Below are positions 56,667-64,000 of a stretch of 64,000 nt of DNA, piece after piece. The notes beneath the pieces were generated by a model. That model saw only the letters and a list, made by a program, of their open reading frames with translations, did not search any database and was not told where the DNA came from. This stretch comes from Treponema sp. (GTDB taxonomy: Bacteria; Spirochaetota; Spirochaetia; Treponematales; Breznakiellaceae). Positions within the stretch are counted from its first letter, which is position 1. Each line of letters begins with the position of its first letter. Made by a program: the position numbers and the translations under genes. The stretch lies in assembly GCA_031257195.1 (NCBI GenBank), contig JAIRPD010000097.1, positions 1 through 64,000 of the forward strand, read 5' to 3'.

Positions 56667-57812
56667 ATGGCGGGTAACAGTTTCGGCGTTGTTTTCCGGG
56701 TTACCACCTTTGGGGAATCCCACGGCCCCGCCCTGGGATGCGTCGTGGATGGCTGCCCCGCGGAGATAGCCCTGGACGGGGAGACCATTGCCGCCGAACT
56801 CCGGCGGCGGCGGCCCGGCATGGGAGGCCCGGCGGCCACGGCCCGCTCCGAAAGGGACGAGCCGGAACTGCTATCCGGGGTCTTTGAGGGCAAAACCCTG
56901 GGAACCCCCATCGCCATCATTATCCGGAACAAAGATCCCCGTCCTGGGGATTACGCTGTCCTTAAAGACCTGTACCGTCCCGGCCACGCCGACTGGACCT
57001 GGGAGGCCAAGTACGGCCTGAGGGATCACCGGGGCGGAGGCCGCGCTTCCGGCCGGGAAACGGCGGGCCGGGTCGCCGCCGGGGCGGTGGCCAAGGCTTT
57101 TCTGGCCAGTCCGGCCTGCCGGAATGATTTGACCGGCGGCGGACCCGGCGGCGTCAGCATCCGGGCCTGGGTATCCCAGGCGGCGGGGATAGACGCCCCC
57201 CAGCCCGGCGAAGCGGACTTTGACCTGGAGGAGGCGGAGCGGAATCCCCTGCGGGTCCCCGGCAGGGCCGCGGCGGAACGGATTGGGCAGCGGCTCGCGG
57301 AGCTGGCCGAAGCGGGAGACAGCGCCGGGGGAATCGTTTCCTGCCGGATCGGGGGTCTGCCGCCGGGTTTGGGGGAGCCGGTATTCGGCAAACTGGGAGC
57401 CCTGCTGGGGCAGGCCGTTCTTTCCATTGGGGCCTGCAAGGGGGTGGAGTTTGGCGAGGGTTTCGCCGCGGCGGTTTCCACCGGTTCGGCCCACAACGAC
57501 TCCCCGGCGTTCCCGCCGTTTTGGGACGGCGCGCCCGGAACCGGCGCTTTTAAGACAAACCACTCCGGGGGTACACTGGGGGGGATTTCCACCGGCATGG
57601 ACGTGGTTTTCCGGGCGGCCTTTAAGCCTCCGGCGTCGATCCCCAGAGGGCAGATCACGGTAAACCGGGCCGGTGAGCCGGTGGAAGCGGCGGTGAGGGG
57701 ACGCCACGACCTTTGCATAGCCCCCCGGGCGGCGCCGGTGGTGGAAGCCATGAGCGCCCTGGTTGTCGCGGACCTGCTGTTATTACGGCGCCGCGCCCGG
57801 CCTCGTCATTAA
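56667..57812 (+). CDS. aroC: Chorismate synthase
   Basis: A 381-residue FMN-dependent enzyme making chorismate from EPSP, the last shared step of aromatic biosynthesis. The signature G-E-S-H-G-P-A-L-G, the G-M-G-G-P-A-A-T-A-R segment, D-H-R-G-G-G-R-A-S-G-R-E-T and the late G-G-I-S-T-G-M motif are intact. Length is standard. It follows the fructokinase gene closely and precedes the EutJ-like gene by 27 bases. Confidence 0.97.
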   Translation: MAGNSFGVVFRVTTFGESHGPALGCVVDGCPAEIALDGETIAAELRRRRPGMGGPAATARSERDEPELLSGVFEGKTLGTPIAIIIRNKDPRPGDYAVLKDLYRPGHADWTWEAKYGLRDHRGGGRASGRETAGRVAAGAVAKAFLASPACRNDLTGGGPGGVSIRAWVSQAAGIDAPQPGEADFDLEEAERNPLRVPGRAAAERIGQRLAELAEAGDSAGGIVSCRIGGLPPGLGEPVFGKLGALLGQAVLSIGACKGVEFGEGFAAAVSTGSAHNDSPAFPPFWDGAPGTGAFKTNHSGGTLGGISTGMDVVFRAAFKPPASIPRGQITVNRAGEPVEAAVRGRHDLCIAPRAAPVVEAMSALVVADLLLLRRRARPRH

Positions 57813-57839
57813 TATACCTGGAACGTAAGGGAGCGTAAC

Positions 57840-58730
57840 ATGGAAGAACGGGAAAAAAACGGCGAAGAAGAACTAAGCCCGGCGGACCAGCTTCTGGAAA
57901 AAGCGGCCCGCTCAATGACCGGGACCCCGCCCCTGGAGGGCGGACCGCCGGTATGCGGGGTTGACCTGGGTACGGCGTCGATCATCCTCGCCGCGGTGGA
58001 CAGCGCGGGGGAGCCCATTGCCTGCGAAATGCAGCCCTGCCGGGTAGCCCAGGACGGGCTGGTGGTGGATTACACCGGGGCAATCGCCATCACCCGGCGG
58101 TTAAAGGAAAAGCTTGAGTCGCGCCTGGGCAGGCGGATCATCGACGCGGCGATTGCCGTTCCGCCGGGAACAAACAAGGCCAACACGGGGACCCACCGGC
58201 ACGTTACCATGGGGGCGGGCTTCGAGGTTCTCGCGGTCGCGGATGAGCCGGTAGCGGCCAACATGGTGCTGGGGATACAAAACGGCGTGGTGGTTGACAT
58301 AGGCGGCGGAACCACGGGGCTTTCGATCTTCCGGGAGGGGGAGGTGATCTACAGCGCCGACGAACCCACGGGGGGTACCCATGTTTCCCTGGTCCTCCAG
58401 GGCCGTTACGGCTTTAACTATGAACAGGCGGAGGCCTACAAAATGGACCCCGCCAACGTCAGGGACGTGGCCGGCGCGGTACTGCCGGTCATCGAAAAAA
58501 TGGCGACCATCGTGGAGCGGCACATCAAGGGCCATGAGGTAAGCGAGGCCTGGCTGGTGGGCGGCACCTCCTGCCTGCCGGGGATTGAGCGGGTTTTTTC
58601 CCGAATCCTGGGCATCCCATCCTACAAGCCCCATCATCCCATGCTGGTAACGCCCCTGGGGATAGCGTATTGCGGCCTGGAGGCGCGGAAAAGGATGGCC
58701 CCCCAAAAGGAGCCGGAGGGTTTACGGTGA
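57840..58730 (+). CDS. EutJ-like Hsp70-fold protein
   Basis: A 296-residue ATPase-fold protein matching ethanolamine utilisation EutJ: V-D-L-G-T-A-S-I-I-L-A, the A-V-P-P-G-T motif, V-D-I-G-G-G-T-T-G and V-G-G-T-S-C-L-P-G-I. EutJ is thought to be a chaperone or reactivating factor for microcompartment enzymes. No other eut or microcompartment gene is here, so this is an orphan, and another Hsp70-like role is possible. SD AAGGGAG. Its stop overlaps the tag start. Confidence 0.87.
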   Translation: MEEREKNGEEELSPADQLLEKAARSMTGTPPLEGGPPVCGVDLGTASIILAAVDSAGEPIACEMQPCRVAQDGLVVDYTGAIAITRRLKEKLESRLGRRIIDAAIAVPPGTNKANTGTHRHVTMGAGFEVLAVADEPVAANMVLGIQNGVVVDIGGGTTGLSIFREGEVIYSADEPTGGTHVSLVLQGRYGFNYEQAEAYKMDPANVRDVAGAVLPVIEKMATIVERHIKGHEVSEAWLVGGTSCLPGIERVFSRILGIPSYKPHHPMLVTPLGIAYCGLEARKRMAPQKEPEGLR

Positions 58731-59329
58731 ACCGCTGTCCCTGGTGTGAAGGATCGGAACTCTACACGCGTTACCACGATGATGAGTGGGGGGTTCCGGT
58801 TTTTGACGACCGCGGGCACTTTGAATTTCTGGTACTGGAATCCGCCCAGGCGGGCCTAAGCTGGATCACCGTTTTAAAAAAACGGGAAAACTACCGCCGG
58901 GCCTACGACGGCTTTGACCCGGTAAAGGTGGCCCGTTATACCGAAAAGAAAAAAGAAAAACTCCTGGCGGACCCCGGCATAATCAGAAACCGGCTCAAGA
59001 TAGCGTCGTCGATCTCCAACGCCAAACATTTTCTGGAAATCCAGAGGGAATTCGGCGGCTTTTCCAGGTATCTCTGGGCCTTTACCGGCGGAAAACAGGT
59101 TACCGGCGGCTGGAAAACCCTGGAAGAACTTCCCGCCCGGACGGAACTTTCCGATGCCGTGGCGAAGGACATGAAACAGCGGGGTTTTACCTTCCTGGGC
59201 AGCACCATCATGTACTCCCACATGCAGGCTACGGGGCTCATCAACGACCACCTTACCGGCTGTTTCCGTTACCGGGAGATCCTTAGTTCCCCGCCCGTCC
59301 CGCCTCCAGCGCAAGCAGATATTCCTTGA
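58727..59329 (+). CDS. tag: DNA-3-methyladenine glycosylase I
   Basis: A 200-residue base-excision repair glycosylase. The start R-C-P-W-C-E-G-S-E and Y-H-D-D-E-W-G-V-P, with a late M-x-x-H-M-Q-A-T-G-L-I-N-D-H segment, define Tag, including the conserved zinc-binding Cys/His set. It uses a GTG start that overlaps the EutJ-like stop (GTGA), with SD GGAGGG 6 bases upstream. Its last 47 bases overlap the convergent ogt gene. Confidence 0.95.
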   Translation: MNRCPWCEGSELYTRYHDDEWGVPVFDDRGHFEFLVLESAQAGLSWITVLKKRENYRRAYDGFDPVKVARYTEKKKEKLLADPGIIRNRLKIASSISNAKHFLEIQREFGGFSRYLWAFTGGKQVTGGWKTLEELPARTELSDAVAKDMKQRGFTFLGSTIMYSHMQATGLINDHLTGCFRYREILSSPPVPPPAQADIP

Positions 59330-59768
59330 CGGGGAGTCCGCCGCCATAGCCGGTAAGATCGCCGTTTTTCCCTATAACCCGGTGGCAGGGGATGATGATA
59401 ACAATGGGATTGCGGTTATTGGCCATCCCCGCGGCCCTGCAAGCCCTGGGCCTTCCCGCCCGGGCGGCCAGTTCGCCGTAACTAAGGGTAGTACCATAGG
59501 GGATACCTCGCAGGGCCTTCCAGATTAAAAGCTGGAAGGCCGTTCCCCGCGGGGCCAGGGGCAAATCAAAGTTCCGGCGTTTTCCGGCAAAGTACTCCTC
59601 CAGCTGGACCGCCGCTTTTTTTATAACCGGGGTTTCGGCGGTCTCGAAACCGGCGGTCCGCAGGGAAGCGGGGGGTTCCCTGCCAAAAAAAACCCCCGTC
59701 AGGCTCCCCTCCTCTTCGACGATTCCAAGCACCCCCAGGGGAAAACGATAAAAAAAGAGGTTCCGCAT
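59283..59768 (-). CDS. ogt: Methylated-DNA--protein-cysteine methyltransferase
   Basis: A 161-residue suicide repair protein removing O6-alkyl groups from guanine. The active site I-P-C-H-R-V-I-G, the R-A-A-G-M-A-N-N-R-N-P segment and the G-T-T-L-S-Y-G-E-L-A helix are canonical. The ATG at 59768 is preferred to one at 59798, because TTTCCA-N17-TATATT with a TGG extension ends 6 bases before it. Its end overlaps tag, another alkylation-repair gene. Confidence 0.95.
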   Translation of the reverse strand: MRNLFFYRFPLGVLGIVEEEGSLTGVFFGREPPASLRTAGFETAETPVIKKAAVQLEEYFAGKRRNFDLPLAPRGTAFQLLIWKALRGIPYGTTLSYGELAARAGRPRACRAAGMANNRNPIVIIIPCHRVIGKNGDLTGYGGGLPVKEYLLALEAGRAGN

Positions 59769-59774
59769 GGGACG

Positions 59775-59803
59775 AATATACCATGAAAGGTAAAACATGG
59801 AAA
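59775..59803 (-). promoter_or_regulatory. Promoter abutting ogt
   Basis: On the - strand TTTCCA (59803-59798) and TATATT (59780-59775) are spaced by 17, with a TGG extended -10. The ogt ATG lies 6 bases after the -10, consistent with a leaderless mRNA. Confidence 0.55.
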
Positions 59804-59865
59804 GGCGGACAACACTTTCGAAAACGCCGCGCGGTTCCTTTCGTGGTATGACCGTTTACCCATCA

Positions 59866-59988
59866 GGGTTATTCAGAAACCGCGGTTTCTGAATAACCCC
59901 CCACTTAGAGCCGCGGTTTCCCGGAGCTTTGCCATTTACCCGGCAAATGGCAAAGCGAATACCCGGCGCGGCGCCGGTGAGCGCCGCG
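59866..59988. repeat. Array of three strong palindromes
   Basis: Three hairpins lie in tandem: a perfect 34-bp palindrome at 59866-59899 (half-site GGGTTATTCAGAAACCG), a 12-bp stem GCTTTGCCATTT with 7-base loop (59926-59956), and an 8-bp stem CGCGGCGC with 6-base loop (59967-59988). They fill the gap between ogt and the gene ending at 60004. No T tract follows. They may be a mobile or repetitive intergenic element or a mRNA 3'-end structure. Confidence 0.7.
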
Positions 59989-60003
59989 TTGATCGGCGCC
60001 GCC

Positions 60004-60801
60004 TTAATGGAACAGGAACTGGGCGGTCTTGTCGAGGTAATGCTTCCCGCCGTGGGAGGGGAATTCCTTCAGCATCAGCCCCTTGAATTCCTCCGCGGAC
60101 TTCGCCTGGACGGTCATATGCCGGAGCTTCCTCAGGTACTCGATTTTCCGCCGCGCGTCATCCAGACTTTCCGCCGGATAGTGGGACGAAAGGAACAAAT
60201 CATAACCCTTCGCGACACATCGCTCCAGTTTGGCCAGCTCCCGCTCAAGGTCCCCCGGCCCGCCAATAATCGAGTGAACGTCGTGGCCGAGCATGTGAAC
60301 ATACCGGGCCTTGATCGCGGGAATCTCAAAGTCGAACGCGTCAGGGGTCCGCTCGATGTTCAGGGTAATACCCGCGATAGTTATCGAATCCCCGTCGATG
60401 TAATCCGTCACCTCGTTGATGGAAGAATCAAAGGCGCTCCCAAAGGAAGCGGCAAAGCTCTCCACCATGGCTTTCCCCCGCCCCCTGGCCCCGAACTCCA
60501 CGGCGTTCCGGGTACTGTACCGCCGGGCCTCCTTGATGAAATTCGCGCCGGTCATGTGGTAGGCCAAAAGCAGACCCTCAACCTTGAACCCCTGGGTACG
60601 CAGGTACTGTTCCAGCTCCGCGAGGTTCTCCACAAAACAGGGGGGCTCCATCACCAGGGCCCGCCGCTCCTTTTCCAGAACCAGGGTAACATCGCTCAGG
60701 GGATCGCGGGTCTGGTAGACCAGGAGGCTCAGACCGCCCTCCCGGTACCGGCTGATCTCCCCCTTGCCAAGTTTGATGACCGAACATTCACTTTTTTTCA
60801 T
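60004..60801 (-). CDS. Degenerate metallo-beta-lactamase-fold protein
   Basis: A 265-residue protein with the secondary-structure plan of the MBL fold (L-S-L-L-V-Y-Q at the start, L-V-M-E-P-P, G-I-T-L-N-I-E and a final S-S-H-Y-P). The zinc motif H-x-H-x-D-H is replaced by Y-H-M-T-G-A-N, so metal binding is doubtful, although M-L-G-H-D-V-H-S and S-H-Y-P keep some histidines. It may have a different reaction or be a binding protein. SD CGGAG precedes the ATG. Function unknown. Confidence 0.7.
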   Translation of the reverse strand: MKKSECSVIKLGKGEISRYREGGLSLLVYQTRDPLSDVTLVLEKERRALVMEPPCFVENLAELEQYLRTQGFKVEGLLLAYHMTGANFIKEARRYSTRNAVEFGARGRGKAMVESFAASFGSAFDSSINEVTDYIDGDSITIAGITLNIERTPDAFDFEIPAIKARYVHMLGHDVHSIIGGPGDLERELAKLERCVAKGYDLFLSSHYPAESLDDARRKIEYLRKLRHMTVQAKSAEEFKGLMLKEFPSHGGKHYLDKTAQFLFH

Positions 60802-61091
60802 ACTATTCTCCGTTTTTTGATATACGCCGGAAAACCGGCCTCCGCTTTTCAGTATAGTACAGCCAAAAAACCGGCGCCAGGAGAAAGCGGCAAAGGGGGA
60901 AAGTCATGGAGCGCCGGTGTTTTTTCCCAGGCGGGACAGGCCCGGCAAACCGGCCGCGCTTCCCCGCCGCGGGAGGGCGGCCGGTTTATTGGGGAGAGAC
61001 GCCGCGAGCCGGCCGGCGCGGGACGGCGCTTTTACCCCGCCCTTTCCCGGGGAACCCGGTAACCGGGAAAATCAGCGCGCCCCGGGGACGA
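60802..61091. other. Intergenic stretch with promoter-like elements, no gene supported
   Basis: A GCCGG-AAAA-CCGGC hairpin (about 60828-60841) and a TATAGT hexamer (60852-60857) face the + strand, with an AAGGGGGAAAG tract before an ATG at 60906. The following frame is low-complexity and runs antisense to the PilZ gene, so no protein is called. A small RNA is possible but unproven. Confidence 0.35.
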
Positions 61092-61439
61092 CTAGGAGGT
61101 GGACGAACGCCAGGTAAGATAATCCACGTACCGCTGAAAAACTTTTCCCGTGGGAGACCGTTTGATGTCAAACCCGATGTCGCAGGAATAAGTCCCCGGG
61201 TTCAGCCATTCACACTCCCCCAGGAGATCAAATTTGCCTATGCCGCTCACGTCCTCCGGGTAAATGGTAATGGCGTACTCTTTCTTTTCCTGCACGTCCG
61301 CGTGCTCAGTACACTCAATGCGGCAGCCGGTAATGGAAAGGTCCTTTAAAAGGGCGTCGCCGGAGAAGGCGCCGGGAATCCTCGCCCGGGCGCTGGAAGG
61401 AAACCGGCGGTTCTTCCGTTGTTCAGTGTTCCCAAACAT
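61092..61439 (-). CDS. PilZ domain protein
   Basis: A 115-residue cytoplasmic protein with the c-di-GMP binding motifs N-R-R-F near residue 10 and D-L-S-I-T-G near 34, followed by PilZ beta strands. It should be a stand-alone c-di-GMP receptor controlling motility or the envelope. TTGACG-N17-CATACT with a TGT extension ends 6 bases before the ATG. It is a separate gene from the SDR-ALDH pair upstream. Confidence 0.88.
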   Translation of the reverse strand: MFGNTEQRKNRRFPSSARARIPGAFSGDALLKDLSITGCRIECTEHADVQEKKEYAITIYPEDVSGIGKFDLLGECEWLNPGTYSCDIGFDIKRSPTGKVFQRYVDYLTWRSSTS

Positions 61440-61445
61440 GCCCCC

Positions 61446-61474
61446 AGTATGACAACTTTTCCCGAACCCGTCAA
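61446..61474 (-). promoter_or_regulatory. Promoter abutting the PilZ gene
   Basis: TTGACG (61474-61469) and CATACT (61451-61446) are spaced by 17 on the - strand, with an extended TGT. The ATG is 6 bases beyond the -10, so the mRNA is likely leaderless. The GGGGG there is too close to the ATG to be a normal Shine-Dalgarno. Confidence 0.6.
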
Positions 61475-61536
61475 GAATACCCGCCGCGGGGGAACGGCGG
61501 CGGGGACCCGCGGGAACCGGAGCGGACGGGCTGTTT

Positions 61537-63036
61537 TTAGCGGGAGGACCAGTACCGGAGGACCGCCCCCATCGCCCGGGGAAGGGCGGCGATCCGCCCG
61601 GCTAACCCCCCGGAGGCCAGGGAGGCGACGGCCCGGATTCCCGCGTACACCTTGTCCGAATAGGGCTGCCAGAAGAGGTCCCGCCGCACGCCGGGGAGAA
61701 TGTCGTCCACGATAACCTGGGTTTTGACCATCTCCATAAAACCCATCTCGCCGTGGGTGCGGCCCAGCCCGGAGGCTCCAAAGCCGCCCCAGGGGGTCTC
61801 CGCCAGGCCGTGGGACATCAGGTGGTCGTTCACCATCACCGCCCCGGCGTTGATCCGGGCCGCCAGGGCCCGGGCCCGGCGGCGGTTCCGGGACCACACC
61901 GAACCGGTGAGGCCGTAGGGGGAGGCGTTGGCCAGGGCCAGGGCCTCCTCATCGGTTTCCGCGGGAATCACCGCCACCACGGGGCCAAAGACCTCCTCAT
62001 CCATGATGGGCATCCCCGCGCGGACGCCGGTGAGTACCATGGCCGGGGCGGCGAGGCCCTCATCCTGGAGGGAAGCGCCGGGACTTTGGGCCGCCACCCG
62101 GGCCCCCTGGGCAAGGCAGTTCTCCACCTGGGCCCGGACGGCGCTCTTTTGCTTCGCCGTCGCCATGGGGCCCAGGTCCACGCCCGGCCGGAGGGATTGG
62201 GTAAGGCGGCGCAGTTTTTCCAGGAAGGCCTCGTAGACGGGGCGAAGGACGATGACCCGCTGGACGCCGCCGCAGGACTGGCCGGCGTTGGAAAAGCCCG
62301 CCCAGATCACCCCCGCGGCGGCCCGGTCCAGGTTGGCGTCGGCCCGGACAATCGCGGCGTCGGCCCCGCCCAGTTCCAGGACCAGGGGCAAGAGCCGGGG
62401 GGCGGCCAGGACCATGAGTTCCCGCCCGGTGGCGCTGGAGCCGGTGAAGAACAGCTTGTCCACCCCGGGTTTTTCCGGGGTCCCGATAAAGGCCGGTCCG
62501 GCGTCCTTACCGGGCATTTCCACCAGGGTAAAAAGTCCCGGGGGGAGCGCGAGGCCGGAAAAGATTTCTTCCAGCGCCGCCCCTACCCGGGGGGTAAGGG
62601 AAGCGGTTTTTAGCAGCACGGCGTTTCCCGCGAGAAGGGCCATGAGGACCTCGGAAAAGGGGATGGCAAAGGGATAGTTCCAGGGAGCGATGATCCCCAC
62701 CACTCCCCAGGGTTTACGGATCAGCCTGCTTTGTTTGTTGGCCATGAGCGGGCTTCCCCCCCGGATTTTCCGGGGTTTTAGGAAGGCCCTTCCCCGTTTA
62801 ACGTAGTACGCCGCGGCCAGGAGGGCGGGCAGGATCTCCGCGGCCAGGGCGTCCAGGGGGAGCTTTCCGTTGTCCCGGTGGATTGTCTCCGTCAGGGCGT
62901 CGGCGCCGGCGGCCAGGCGCGCGCCCGCGCCCCGGAGGATCGCGGCCCGCCGGCGGCAGGGGGTTTCGGCCCAGATCCGCTGGGCTTCCCGGGCCCTTTC
63001 AAGGAGGGCTCCCATCTCTTCCGGTGTGAGTTTCAT
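61537..63036 (-). CDS. Aldehyde dehydrogenase
   Basis: A 499-residue NAD(P)-dependent oxidoreductase of the ALDH superfamily. N-Y-P-F near residue 120, the G-S-S-A-T-G cofactor loop, catalytic Glu in E-L-G-G-A-D and Cys in F-S-N-A-G-Q-S-C are conserved. It resembles class-3 and coniferyl/fatty-aldehyde types more than succinate-semialdehyde enzymes, but the substrate is uncertain. The C-terminal tail is longer and hydrophobic, possibly membrane-associating. It overlaps the SDR gene by 4 bp. Confidence 0.9.
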   Translation of the reverse strand: MKLTPEEMGALLERAREAQRIWAETPCRRRAAILRGAGARLAAGADALTETIHRDNGKLPLDALAAEILPALLAAAYYVKRGRAFLKPRKIRGGSPLMANKQSRLIRKPWGVVGIIAPWNYPFAIPFSEVLMALLAGNAVLLKTASLTPRVGAALEEIFSGLALPPGLFTLVEMPGKDAGPAFIGTPEKPGVDKLFFTGSSATGRELMVLAAPRLLPLVLELGGADAAIVRADANLDRAAAGVIWAGFSNAGQSCGGVQRVIVLRPVYEAFLEKLRRLTQSLRPGVDLGPMATAKQKSAVRAQVENCLAQGARVAAQSPGASLQDEGLAAPAMVLTGVRAGMPIMDEEVFGPVVAVIPAETDEEALALANASPYGLTGSVWSRNRRRARALAARINAGAVMVNDHLMSHGLAETPWGGFGASGLGRTHGEMGFMEMVKTQVIVDDILPGVRRDLFWQPYSDKVYAGIRAVASLASGGLAGRIAALPRAMGAVLRYWSSR

Positions 63037-63896
63037 TCGTTATCCTTCCGCTTTACGCGCGTTTCCCCGGGGCGGCCGCTTTCAGGAGCCGCCCGCCCGG
63101 TAAATTCATCCATGGCGTGGTTGACGCCAAAAAAACCGGCCACCCAATCCATGATTCCCTGGGGCAGCAGCCGGAGCCAAAAAATACTGTACACAAAGGG
63201 GGGCAGGATAAGCCGTTTTTTTCCGGCCAGCACCGCCTTGACCGCGCGCTTTGCCACATCCTCGCTTTTAAGGATGGGCAGCAGCAGGGGGAAGCGGGTC
63301 TTGACCCCCTGGAACATCCCCGTGTCTATGAAGAAAGGGCAGATCAGGGTGGTCTTAATCCCGCCGGCGGGCCGGGCAAGCTCCATCCGCAGGGCTTCGT
63401 TAAAACCCACCGCGGCGAATTTTCCCGCGCAATAATCGGTAAGGCCCCGGACGCCGATGAGCCCCGCCGCGGAGGCGACGGTAACGATACGGCCGCTGTT
63501 CCGCTTTAGCATGGAGGGAAGGAAGGCCTTCACCGTCCAGAACAGGGCCAGCGCGTTAACGGCCATGGCGGCTTCCACTTTTTCATCGGGGATATTCAAC
63601 AGCGTTTGTCCATTTACCAACCCCGCGTTGTTGATCAGAATATCCACGGGGCCGGACCCGGCGAGGAGCCTTTCCGCCTCCCGGTACACCGCGGCCCGGT
63701 CGGAAACGTCGCACACCGCCGCGGTCAGGGAAAACCCCTCGGCGGCGCTTTCCGCGTTCAGGGCCTCCAACGCCTCCCGGTTCAGGTCCCAAACCGTTAC
63801 CCGCGCCCCCCGCCGGGCAAAGTCCAGGGCCATCAGCCGGCCTATGCCGGAAGCGCCGCCGGTGATCAGAACCCCCTTGTTCGCCGCGTCTTCCAT
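63033..63896 (-). CDS. Short-chain dehydrogenase/reductase, retinol-dehydrogenase-10-like
   Basis: A 287-residue SDR with cofactor motif T-G-G-A-S-G-I-G, N-N-A-G, and active site Y-C-A-G-K with Ser upstream (V-A-S-A-A-G). The C-terminal part has a hydrophobic helix typical of membrane-associated lipid/retinoid-type SDRs. With the coupled ALDH it could oxidise an alcohol to an acid in two steps. TACACT (63908-63903) ends exactly 6 bases before the ATG. No gene is seen in the remaining bases to 64000. Confidence 0.88.
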   Translation of the reverse strand: MEDAANKGVLITGGASGIGRLMALDFARRGARVTVWDLNREALEALNAESAAEGFSLTAAVCDVSDRAAVYREAERLLAGSGPVDILINNAGLVNGQTLLNIPDEKVEAAMAVNALALFWTVKAFLPSMLKRNSGRIVTVASAAGLIGVRGLTDYCAGKFAAVGFNEALRMELARPAGGIKTTLICPFFIDTGMFQGVKTRFPLLLPILKSEDVAKRAVKAVLAGKKRLILPPFVYSIFWLRLLPQGIMDWVAGFFGVNHAMDEFTGRAAPESGRPGETRVKRKDNE

Positions 63897-64000
63897 AGAA
63901 CCAGTGTACTACCTTGGCGGCGGGAATACCAGCCCCCTGCCGGGCCCGCCGCGGGATCGCCCCGCCCGGGGGTAAACGGCGGCCCCGGATCGCGCGCTTG

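Noticed and set aside
55563-56723. Upstream part of the 460-residue - strand frame ending at 55341
   Set aside because: It is antisense to fructokinase. Only the last 73 codons have a ribosome-binding site and a conserved Cys pattern.

Overview
The window looks like chromosome from a spirochaete, probably a termite-gut-type treponeme or close relative. This is an inference from GC-rich coding DNA, HprK/HPr with no PTS transporter genes alongside, CheX, hybrid kinases, HD-GYP and PilZ signalling, a SerC-SerA-Rex cluster and several Treponema-style lipoproteins. I recognise no tRNA, rRNA, CRISPR array, transposase or phage gene. The first 50 bases are an uninterrupted poly-C run that may be an assembly artefact, and about 700 bases pass before the first credible gene (rpmB).

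Region 1 (1118-24190) is the most striking part. A YesM/YesN-type two-component system on the + strand converges on a long - strand cluster. In transcription order the cluster holds a large Ig/beta-helix lipoprotein, a right-handed beta-helix lipoprotein, a putative outer-membrane beta-barrel, mannonate dehydratase (UxuA), fructuronate reductase (UxuB), KDG kinase (KdgK), a GH2 enzyme with the beta-glucuronidase N-x-K motif, a sugar-binding lipoprotein, two ABC permeases, a GH29 alpha-L-fucosidase, a parvulin-like membrane protein and glucuronate isomerase (UxaC). I read it as a complete uronic-acid-polysaccharide utilisation locus: surface binding or depolymerisation, outer-membrane passage, ABC uptake, glycosidase release of glucuronate and fucose, then conversion of glucuronate to KDPG.

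Region 2 (24264-33728, - strand) has a PhnP-like metallohydrolase, YmdB phosphodiesterase, RNase Y, and a four-gene signalling operon joined by 4-bp overlaps: hybrid histidine kinase, diacylglycerol-kinase-like protein, HAMP/HPt membrane protein and REC-HD-GYP c-di-GMP phosphodiesterase. Region 3 (33803-40949) holds enolase behind a structured leader, RadA, CheX, HtpG, a HEAT-like exported protein and a small unknown.

Region 4 (40987-47004, - strand) carries rex-serC-serA behind a perfect Rex operator and a Cache-domain hybrid kinase. Divergent from it (47102-51408, + strand) are hprK-ptsH, lexA-holA and an SH3-type lipoprotein. Region 5 (51462-63896) is mixed: ZIP transporter, sirtuin, a radical-SAM/DUF4130 putative DNA repair pair, a Cys-rich DUF6485 protein, fructokinase, chorismate synthase, an orphan EutJ coupled to 3-methyladenine glycosylase, a convergent O6-alkylguanine methyltransferase, a degenerate metallo-beta-lactamase fold protein, a PilZ protein and an SDR-ALDH pair.

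A recurrent regulatory feature is that about ten genes have a sigma70-like -10 hexamer only 5-8 bases upstream of the start codon, often with a matching -35 and no convincing Shine-Dalgarno. This suggests leaderless or nearly leaderless transcripts, and it also decides several start codons. All functions are read from sequence and family knowledge; no database search was run.
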